Shown one piece after another: positions 47,501 to 59,500 of a DNA stretch of 64,000 nt (positions are counted from its first letter, which is position 1; each line of letters opens with the position of its first letter). The notes under the pieces were generated by a model. It searched no databases and was not told the DNA's origin. It worked only from the letters and a program-made list of their open reading frames with translations. Location of the stretch: positions 63,916,870 through 63,980,869 of the forward strand of contig CM049307.1 of assembly GCA_026874595.1 (NCBI GenBank). Reading direction: 5' to 3'. The position numbers and the translations under genes were made by a program. Source of the stretch: Sipunculus nudus (taxonomy: Eukaryota > Annelida > Sipuncula > Golfingiida > Sipunculidae).

Positions 47501-50500
47501 AAAGTAATGGTCCAGCATTGAAGCATTATACCTGGTGTATTTCCCAGTGCACAGGTTCGCATTAGGCCTCTAGGCCTTGTTTCGATTTTTTACAATTTTT
47601 TTCTCTTTTTTTTTGAGACCTCAAAAGAGGCCGTCATCTGTTGACAGAGCAAAAATTGTAACCGCTGGACCTGGAATCTTCTCACCATACATCCAGGGAG
47701 GTCTAGGAAAAGTCTCCTTGGAAACCTGGAATTAGGTCTCTGTTACCCATATCCTTCAAGCTATGGGTCTCCGAAGTACCAAAAAGAATAACGAAAAATT
47801 TGATACAAAAGCTCAAATATCTGAACAACTAATGCATTGAACACCATGATTTTTTTGCATGGATATTGATCATTGGAATGTGTCATCAGATTCTGCAAAC
47901 TGGTGGAGCCACCTGTATTTTTATTGATTTTTTAATGATTTTTTTCCTGCATTTTGAGACCTTAAAAGATGCTGTCATCTGTCAACAGGGCACAAATCCT
48001 TACACCTGGACCTGGAATCTTCTCACTGTACATCCGGAGAGGTCCATGAAAAGTCTTCTTGGAAACCTGGAATGAGGTCTCTGTTACCCATATTGTTCAA
48101 GCTATATGGCTCTGAAGTACCCCCCAGAATAATCAAAAATTTTTATACACAAGCTCAAATATCTGAACAACTATTGATCACCATGATTTTTTGCATGGAT
48201 ATTGATCATGGAGTGTTTCATCACTTTCTGCAGACTAGTGGCACCACCTGAATTTTTTAATTTTTTTTATAATTTTTTTCTCTTTTTTTTGAGACCTCAA
48301 AAGATGCCGTCATCTGTTAACAGGGCACAAATTGTAACCGCTGGACCTGGAATCTTCTCACCATACATCCAGGGAGGTCCATGAAAAGTCTCCTTGGAAA
48401 CCTGGAATTAGGTCTCTGTTACCCATATTCTTCAAGCTATGGGTCTCCGAAGTACCCAAAAGAATAACGAAAAATTTGATTCAAAAGCTCAATTATCTGA
48501 ACAACTAATGCATTGATCACCATGATTTTTTTGCATGGATATTGATCATGGAATGTTTCATCAGATTCTGCAGACTGGTGGAGCCACCTGTATTTTTTTT
48601 ATTTTTTAATGATTTTTTTTCCTGTATTTTTGAGACCTTAAAAGATGCTGTCATCTGTCAACAGGGCACAAATCCTTACCACTGGACCTGGAATCTTCTC
48701 ACTCTACATCCAGAGTGGACCATGAAAAGTCTTCTTGGAAACCTGGAATGAGGTCTCTGTTACCCATATTGTTCAAGCTATGGGGCTCCGAAGTACCCCC
48801 CAGAATAATCAAAAATTTTTATACAAAAGCTCAAATATCTGAACAACTATTGATCACCATGATTTTTTGCATGGATATTGATCATGGAGTGTTTCTTCAC
48901 TTTCTGCAGACTAGTGGCACCACCTGAATTTTTTTTATTATTTTGCAATTTTTTTTTCTTTATTTTTGAGACCTCAAAAGATGCTGTCATCTGTTAACAG
49001 GGCACAAATCTTAACTGCTGGACCCGGAATCTATTCACTGTACATCTAGGGAGGTCCATGAAAAGTCTTCTTAGAAACCTGGAATTAAGTCTTTGTTACC
49101 CATATTCTTTTTTTCTCTATTTTGAGACCTTAAAAGATGTGGTCATCTATTAACAGGGCACAAACCGTAACACTAGACCTAGAATCTTCTTTCTTGACAT
49201 GCTGGGAGGCCCATGAAAAGTCTCCTTGGAAACAGATATTAGGTCTCTGTCATCCATATTGTCCGAGCTATGGGGCTCTTAAGTACCCCCCAGAATAATT
49301 GAAAATTTGATACCAAAGTAGGGCACAAATCGTAACCATGGGGCCCAGAATCTTCTAACTTGACATCCTGAGACTTCCTTAAAAGTTCTCCCCAGAAACC
49401 TCAAATTGGGTCACAGTGACCTATATTTTCAGTTTTGGGGTATGTTTGAGCACCCCAGAAATAATGCAAAATACACACAAATTGCCGGATTCCTTATGAA
49501 AGGCTGGTTTGATATTTATCAAATTTGTTGTGCTTATGGGTCTTGATGAACTTAAGCTAATATGCATGAACAATGATGCCACCCATCTTAATTAGTTGTC
49601 TGTGCAAGGACATATTATCAACATGTCAGTCGACTGAGCGTCATGACCCATGGGTAACTTGTTCATTTTAATGTGTTCACACTCTGTCCTTGCAAAATTG
49701 ATATTTTGTCAGTTAACTCCAGACTGAAATGTAGAATATATTTGGATATGCAAGAAAGCAAGGTCAACAGACAAGTTTAAATAAGAGTGTAATTTCTAGT
49801 CTAGTCACAAAATTAATATTAAATTATTTATTTGGATTTTCAGAACATTTCACAAAAATTGTTGAACATGCATACCAAACAAGGAAATTCAGTCAGAGAT
49901 TAATAATATATTATTATATATTATATTAATATATAGTAATATTTTTTTTTTCAGCTGCCAGGGCCACCATATAATCCATTCTTTGGCAATGTTCGTGAAG
50001 CAATGGTTGGTCAAGCCATGGAAAGCTCTGTGCGGTCAGTGTATTCTTTGTGGTCTGATTTCAGTTGTTTAATTTTTGTCAGACTATAGCAATAGTGTTG
50101 CCAGTGTTGTATCTATTCAGCTGGCTGGCTAAAACCAGAGTAAGCATTTATACACTTGGACAGGGTGCATTTTTAGTTCAGGTGTCACACAATACACCTC
50201 ACTGATTTTGCAAAATAGACATTAACACTTAACTCTGTTCACTTTCATCTTAGATAATTTTGCTATGGTAAAAAACAGATTTTTCCTCGACCATGGACAA
50301 CTATAGTAACTTAAAATTCTATGATATGCATAATTTTGTCATGTGGTCTATGTTTTGGAATGCTCCCAAAACTGTTTGCATTCACATACTTGGCCCATAA
50401 ATTCCTAATGCATGAAGCATAAGTGACTGTACATTTGTGAATATCTTCCTTGATGATGTTTCTGAATCCAGTTCATGTGTCTGATCCACACCAATATCTA

Positions 50501-53500
50501 ATAAAATTTTCATTGAACAATTTCCAAAATGTCCTGACAATTTCTTGAGATTGTGTTCATGATTGTGTGAGTTATGTTGTGAACAGCTTAGAGAGTTAAA
50601 GAAAAGCTTTTTTCCATTGTTACAATGTATGTTCTATATCTAAGATATCATGTATATCCGACATTGTTTAATCGCAAAAAGCCCATTTTTTGCCCAATAT
50701 GTTCAGAATAAATTATATCTGTTGCAGATGGGTGAAGAAGTACGGAGGCGTGTTGCGTTTTTACCACCTGCTGGGTCGTGAGCGGGTTTTAGTGGCAGAT
50801 CCCCAGGCCCTCAGGCATGTCATGGTTGTCAATGAAGCAAACTATGAACGAGTCATTGGAAATGACAGGTGACTTGTTTAACTCTCATTCTGTTTTCATG
50901 AAAACTACTGAAATTTACTCTTTTTTTTTGTCAGACCAGTAATCTGAACAGGACATGTCTCGTACTCTTAGGAGAAACACATTGAAGACTAGTTTTACTT
51001 ATGTACATTGCAGTGAATAATAAAGGACTGATGAAGTCCGGTCGTAGATTCAAACCCAGACTCACAAAAGTTAAAAAAACTGGTGTTCTTGATCTTCAGT
51101 TTAATCTCTGCAGAATTCTAAGATTATTGTAAACCCCTCAACTTCAGAAGGACTGAAGATTTTTCCCTCAAATATGACACACTTATTGTTTCAGCCATGT
51201 TCTCAGACAAGTTTTAAAACTGGTGACCTTGAAAATCAATTTGACACAACAGTTGCTTCTGCCATGTTCTTGGAAAGTTTGAAATCTTTTACCTTGACCT
51301 TGATCTTCAAGGTCAAATCTGCAGAATTCTGAAATTATTATGACCCATGTAACTTCATATATTTTTTCTTCAGATTGGACACACCAGTTATTTCTGTCAT
51401 GTTCTCAGAGGAGTTTGAAAACTGGAGACCTTGATTATGAATTTCAAGGTCAAATCTGAGGAAATCTAGAATAATTGTGACCCCTACAGGCCTAAACTAT
51501 TAAAGTACTGAAGCTTTTCCCTCAAAAGTGACACACAACTTCACAAGTTGTTTCCACAATGCTTACTTACAAGGTAAAAAAATTGGTGACCTTGATCTTC
51601 AAGGTCAAATCTGTGGAAATCTAAAATTATTATGACCCCTATAATTTGTATTGAAGATTTTCCCCTCAAATTTGACACAAATTGTTTCCATAATGCACTT
51701 TGGCAAGGTAAAAATATTTGAATAAAAATATTAAAGATGTTTTTGTGATTTCAGGGTTCTTGGTGAGGGCATTTTTAATGTGAAGGGAAAGGTGCACCAG
51801 CAGCAGAGACGACTCCTCAACCCTTTCTTTACAAATGAATCCATCAAAGGTCAGCATTCTGGGGGAGTTTTCTCTGTAATAAATGCATTGTGTTTATGTT
51901 AACTTGGAGGTATAATGGGAGGAAGAAGTTGAAGAAATGATATTTTGTTATTTGGCAGTTCATCCAGGGTTCACATTTGACCCAGGTAAAATATTACCCA
52001 AGCTTTCTCCCCATTTCTATTTGCTTTTGTCAAGCAGGACCCAAACTTAGTAACTTTCTGATTGGTCAGCAGAAGTTATACACATATTTTGTGAATATTG
52101 AAAGCAAGCCAAGTGGCTCTGACCACATCACCCCTGTCAAAAAGAAGCCATTTACAAATCACTCTCAACTTATGTTTGGCTGTGCAGAGCATATCACTCT
52201 AATCAACAGGAATTAGTGGTAAAACCCAGGAATCCAGAGTAACACCTGGGTAAATCCTATTATACCTAACCTGGGTTTTATGCAGGTACAATCCAGGTTT
52301 TACCTGCGAACCCTCAGTGCATCTGAGAAGTTTTTAATGAAGTATATAAGAAGACTTATTTAATGCATATATGAATATCTGAGTACATGTATCTCCAAGT
52401 CAAAGTGCATAAATGAACACCACATTCATATCTTATTATCTCCTCTGTTAAGGTTGATTATATTCTCAATTTCTTCCTAATTACTTCAGGTAATCAAAAA
52501 AAATTTAGTGCTTATGAAATGTCAAACCCTGTACCTCCAGTACTTAAGAATAATTTCTCCACAGGTAGCTGATGTTTTATAGATGAAATTCCTGAACAAA
52601 AATTACATGAAAAACTAATTTGTTCAGTGTGTATTTAAGATTGCATTACTTTTATATGTCATATAAAAGAATGTTCTCTCTGTCTGTCTCTCTGTCTCTT
52701 AACACTTAATTTTAGCATTTATTTCCAGAAAAAAATAATATTGCTGATTTTCAGCTTTTAAAGGGTTTAGTGGGCAGTGTTTTTCTCTTTTGATTTGACA
52801 GGATATATTTTGGGTCATGGGAGAATGATCTGTGGATCTTTTGCAGGATACCTGGAAGTGTTTAAGGACAAGTGTGCTGACCTGATGGATTTCTGGAATG
52901 AGAAGATTGAAGCAGCAGGTCCAGGAGGCCATGCTGTCATTGATGTACAGGAAGACTTCCTGAATATGGTAAAAATCAGTGTTGTAGTAGAGACTAATTC
53001 AAGCCCTGAAGTCCACCATCTGTTCATAACTCAAAGTCAAAGTTTGCATCTGATTTAAGTTAAGATTCGAGTCAGTTTATTTTTTTCAAATAATTAGAAC
53101 TTCATATGCAGGTTAATAAATGGTAAAAAGGGTAAACAAATAATGATTGTAATCATACTTTGTAGAGCTAAATTACTGGTATGTATTTTTTCAAAATTCT
53201 ATATATAAACTGTCAAAAAGTTTTATTTTTCTGCTGCACTTGGCCTGACTTTTCAAGCTATTGTATATATTTGTAAATCATTCTGCATGCTTGTTGTTTT
53301 ACTGACAGCATGAATACAAGCATGGCCAGCAAGGGTTACTGGACGACTGCCAACCCATACACCATACTGTATTTAAATGAATCATTACCTAAGAGACAAG
53401 TTTTCAGTTTGGTTTTTGAGTTCACCTGTTTTTTATACGCCTGTCATATGACAGGAGTATTATGGTATACCCACTGTCTGTCCGTCCATTACCTTTTAGT

Positions 53501-56500
53501 GTCACTGCAATAACTTTCTGGGGCTTTGATGGATTTTCACCAAACTGACCATAACTTACTTACCCATATTATCTTGTACAATGGAGACAGTATAAAAAAT
53601 TCTTTGCCAAAGGTTGCAGGAGCCATTCCTCAGATTACCCAGTGAATAATAATATCTTCCCTGGCACGTAATTAGTATGAGACAAATAATTAAACATGGC
53701 AAGACAGTTTGCAATCACTACATTATATTCATCTATGTAGAACAGCGATTCCAGTTGATGACGTCAGTCAATGCAACATTCATCATCGACCTTTGTGACA
53801 TCATTAATGTCTTGTAAAGAACACCCTGGGCATGGAAGACTTTTGGGATCTCATTATAATTATCAGGTTAGAGGGGCGGAGCATATGGGCTGTGGTGGAT
53901 AGGTCAGTTATGAAAGATGTCACCTTCTTCATATGTTCCATTATGATCAGGTTCATCTATATTTTGAGAATTGAGTGCTGTTTTGCAAAATTACAATTTA
54001 CAAGGACATATATTGACATTAATTAAAGAAGACTAAAATAGAAATATCATATGTCAGTGACCATCCGGAGTTGCCTGAAATTATTGGGAGTGTAACAGTC
54101 ATGTATACCTGTCAGTTTTGCATGAATTGCGTACATACCCTGAAGGTGCTGCAGTTAGACGTGCAACATATAACATCACAGTGTGAGCCTAGCATATTGA
54201 CTTGATTGAATAATTTACAATGCACCTAGTTTGGTTTTTATTGCTAGGTCCAATATAGACTTGTAAAACCATCTTTTTATGCACCTTTATTCTTGAGATC
54301 AAACTAAAAAATTTAAGTGTCATGAACCACTTTAAAGGTGCCTACTGGGTATTCTGATTCTGATGTCTTTTAACTAAAGATGAACTCTTGAACCTTTTAA
54401 TATAAATAGGCCAGAAATCACTCACCCCATGGTTCACAGTACCTTAGGGTTTTCATGGTTTTTCCCTTTTTCAACATTGCTGTCTTTATTAACAGCTTGT
54501 AGATACACAAGCCCATACATCCACAGCATGGTCAATATCAGAACTTTTCCTAACAGTCATTTTATAGAGTTCTTTATCATGTAAGCAGGATAAGTCAGAA
54601 ACCACATAAATTCCACAGAAAAAGTTGACAAAAAGCTGTATGCTTTAATTATTTGATGTGTAACAATTCAAAGTTTGTTTGTTTATCAGCACTAGTTTGT
54701 TTCTCAGCCCTTGAGGTACTAAGTATGTAGAATGATATTTTGTTTCAGACATTTGACATCATTGGACAAAGCATCTTTGGACATGAATTCAAGAGTCTGC
54801 GGGATCCATCAAATGAGAGTGCAAAAGCAATCCACACAATGACGGGTGTTCAACCCATTAGGTGGGTCTGTGTACATTTATTGTTAGTTGCATGGCTCTA
54901 TTGACATTTACTATAACTTATCTGGAACTATAATAACCTGCATTCTAAGGAATGCAAGCCTCTGCCATATGGGGGTGTCACTGTTTTAGAATGCTCCCAA
55001 ACCGTGTTTTCAGTCACATATCGGCCCATATTTCCAGGTTCATTTCGTGCATTCAAGTGACGTGTTTGAATCTGGATCATATACGGATCTACATCAAAAT
55101 CTCATCAAACCTTCATTGATCCATTCTTAGGATGCCCTGAAAATTTCATAATATTTGGTTCATGATTGCATGAGTTATGTTGTAAACAGTCACACAAACA
55201 CATACACACACATGATGAAGGTGTATACCCTCCTGGTAGAGACAAAAAAGCTTAAACATTAATATCTTTTAGGTAACTTTAAAATTACATTCTGGATTGA
55301 AAAAAAAAATTGTTTTTTTTTTAACTATAGGGAGTTATAAGTGAATGATGTTTCATTTATACTAAATATTATAAACCAAAATGATATGAATTCAAAAGGC
55401 TATGTCCATTGAATTTTTTTAAATTTTATTCAACAAAATATTTAAATTTCATTTTAAAACAAGAAACTTGGCAGAGAAAAAAAGGGAAAAAAAGCAGTTT
55501 TGAGATATTGTCAGGTGGTTTGATATTAGTCCACTAAAAAGTTGTTTGCTATTACTGATTGCTTTAAATTGTGTATCTTTTAAAAAATATTAATTTTCTA
55601 AAAGAGTATAAAATATGATAATGAATGTGAATTTCCTAATTACATATACCATTAGAAGGGGGCCATCAAATCATAGTTAAAATGATATATACTCCAAAAA
55701 TAATTATTCCTCAGACCTGTGTGATTCTGATAGTTGTCTCTTTTTGTTTTGCAGGTTGATCAATTTATTACCATTTTCAAGCTGGCTACCAACAGCTGAT
55801 AATAAACAGTTTGAAGCAGCTTTGGAATATGTGAATAACCTGATAGCCAGCATCATTGAGAAGAAAAGGCAGATGCTGAGCACTGAGGAAGGTAGAGCCT
55901 TATTAAAATATGTAATGAAAACATCAGGGTTACGGTTGACAGTTATACTGTTCCACCAACCTGTTTCCACCTGTTTTATGGAGATATTATCTGAAAATTG
56001 ATATTTTTATATAATTTCCTAGAAAGGTACATATGGAAGTGATGGCCTATATATGGATATCAGATATAAGAGTAGGCCCTTTTAAAAAAGTCTATTTAGT
56101 CTATCTTGTTACAGAAAACTTATGACTTGCAAAACAGTGTTTTAATCAAAATAGTAAGTTTATATTCAGACTATTTGTGTTGCTGTATGTTTTACAGGGA
56201 GAGCTAAGGCCACTAAGGACTTCCTGGGCAGGCTGATGTTGGTGAAGGACCAGTCAGGGGAAGGACTGTCACAGAAAACACTGAGGGACCAGGTCCTCAG
56301 CATCCTTATTGCAGGACACGAGGTGATGAAATACCATATTTCCTTGATCAGACCCCGGTCCTTAAATAGTGGCCTGCCTTATTTTTTGGCTGGGTAAAAA
56401 CAGTGTCTTAGAAAAATAAATGCTGGCCTTAAATTAACTATGGATACCAGAGTAGACACAATGTTTGCCACTGGATGTCTCTTCCCTCCACTATACCGTA

Positions 56501-59500
56501 AATCCTGTTTATTGCCGCGGCCTTAAAAACAAACTCAAAATCGAAAATCTCGACTTTTTTTCTGAACTCGGGATGCGGCCATAAATAGATGGTTTATCAG
56601 AAATGAACTGTGAGAAGAACTCTCTCCCGGACATGGCGCTCCTTTGGGCGATAATAGGAGATCAAGCACACCACAGAGGAAATACTCTTAGTAGTCACAG
56701 ATTTATTGTATAAAATTGTATAGTCTAAATGTTCATATAAAATATAACAATTATATGCAATCAATTAAACAATAACAATAAACATTGAACAATAACAACA
56801 CTTATTACGAGATTAAAATGAATGAGATTATTCATGGTGAGGACTAGTGGTGACGTCTGTTGGGAAAAATCGGTATTACCGGTCATACCTTTGACGGAGC
56901 TGAATTGCCCTTGAATCTATGTTGTTCATAAAAATAATTCAGAAAATCAAAATATGTAATTTAGAACACTATGAAATCTTTATAAAAGTTCAAATTTAGC
57001 AGGTACTTACTGACATTTTTTATAATGTCTGATACATGTACCTCAATATTGAATAGCCCATCTTCTCGCCCCCATGTCATGTTTCTGGAAAACCTTCATC
57101 CTTGAATGCGTATAGCCCGGTCATTTACTTCTGTTTAATCTTTGTTTTTTTTTATACAATCACGAATATATTGTATGGATGGAAATAGTGTGAGAGGGGA
57201 AACCCGCTTGTAGATATAAATGGTAGAACATGTCACTACAGCCGATGGAATTTGGTGAATATACAGATTTTACATGCGGTGCCGTATTCTTGTTTGCTAC
57301 TGATTTTTCAATATATTTTGTATAGAAACATTCTGCTGATCCATTTAAAGTCACTGTTTATTTTAATTCTAAAAGTAATATTTTTTTTTAATCTATGATG
57401 AAAATTCCATTTCTTGAATTACTCGGAAGATTCGAATCATTTTCATACCGGTAACTTCGGTATTATCATCGTCACATTGTTCGTTGACATCGCTCCATGT
57501 CACAATTTGCTGATGCGTTTGAAAACATCGCTGGTCAACTCAACTAAATATTAAAATAACTGAAGTTACCTTGTCGAGATACGCACGTATAGCAAACATG
57601 ACGCTTGAAAACGAGTGATTTTGAAGTGAAATTAAATGGCCGGTCGAGGTAAGCAAGTTTTTTTCCTCAAGAAAGTGTCCGTGTACGCGTGTGGAGAGCC
57701 ATCTTGTCAAGGTAGCGTTCGCTCAAGGCACACTGGGACGAAATAGGCGGCTGTTCTGTTTACCACCCACCGCGTACAGCCGTTCAAAATATTCTTAGCA
57801 GAACACCAGGGCGTTTCAGCACATGGCGGCACTCAAACTTGATTTTAAAACGATCGTCAGCCTTTATGCGACTCTTTACAATGTCAGCTTTATATTCATT
57901 TTACTTTTTTAAACAAATAATCGTTGCTAAATAACGCTGCAAATGAGTTTAAAGTAGGCATTTACTTCAATGTTGCTTGACCATGCCCAACGGGCCGCTG
58001 TGTTACAGTTGGGGTGTTTTAAACGTATTATTTGGTGACAATTACCAAGATTTTTTATAACAAGTTATATATCGCACGAAAGATATACATGTCAAGGTTC
58101 TACAATTAAGTTTTTAAGTTCCCGCAGGTTGAAAATCTGACAGTCTCAGCAGTCTTAGCCATCATGTCGCCCCCTGTACGCTACTGTGCGTAATAGTGGA
58201 TAGTATTCAGGCTTTTTGCTTCAATAAATGTACATATAAACCTCAATTCAGTGTTCATACTATGGTCTTTTACATGCAAAGAAGCGTGTTGATGCATACA
58301 AGAATCGTTTTGCCTAACCACCATTCAAATGAAACGATCGTTAGGGGAATCTTTCTTTTTCTGATAAATGCCTGCCAATCCATGTGCAAAAGTCGTTAGG
58401 GACAAAATATCTATATTGTCCCTATCTCGAGCGTTAAATATGTTTAATATACGTAATCTGCCAACATATTTAACCTCTGTAATTAATACTTTTTTATTCT
58501 AGTCTTCATTAAAGCAGATATGTCGTGATTTATTTTGCTACGTGCAACTAATTATCTTACCCATCAGGCCAGAGACGGAGTCAGGGTGCGGCCTTTAAGG
58601 GGGGTTTTGGATATTTGGACCTCAGTGGGAGCTCCTTTAAGAGACGTTGCAAACTCAGGCTGCGGCTATAAATAGACGTGCGGCCATAAAAACAAGATTT
58701 ACATTGCATTTACAGGTCACATTGACCATTATGATTAAAGGGTATCACCAATCCTAGCAAATGCGGCACAAGTCCAGTAACAGCATTGAGAAGGCTAGAA
58801 ACAGATAAGTGCTATTACCACTGTCATGCCACATCATATCCTCAGTTCCTTTGATTTTTTAAGTGTTTTTTAGTCAAAGGAAATGGCGTCATGGGAATAT
58901 GTTACAATTTTGGGTGGGAAATAAATTGGAATTCTTTTCATTTTTTTTTTTTTTTTTTATATCAGGAAATCATATCCTGGTGTAACTGAATGTATTCTTT
59001 TTAATGCTGTGTTTTGATTATGTGGTTTCATTTATACTTCATTCTGTGTCTTTGCTTTTTTAAATAACAGACAACAGCCATGACAATGTCCTGGTTTCTG
59101 CTGACACTGGCCCAGCACCCAGAGGAGCAGGCCAAGCTGCGTAAACACGTCACAGAACATCTACCACCAAACAATGCTGATATCACCTGGGATGACCTGG
59201 AGAAGATGGATTATCTTGTGGCTTCCATTAAAGAATGTCAAAGGTCAGGGAAACATCAGGGACAAGGCCATTCTAGTTAGTGCAGATGCAAGGAATACTG
59301 AGAAATAACAGATATCAGAAGTTGATAAAGTCACCAAGTATACTGAATATTTGTTTATGTTGGTTCTTTTTTATGTTGATGGATAAATCCAGCAAGCAGG
59401 CTTCCTTTGCCAAAAACAGAGGACAATTACTAAATTTGTTTTATGTTAACATGACATGACAGCATTTGTATATAATGTACTGGACTTACATACGCGCTAT

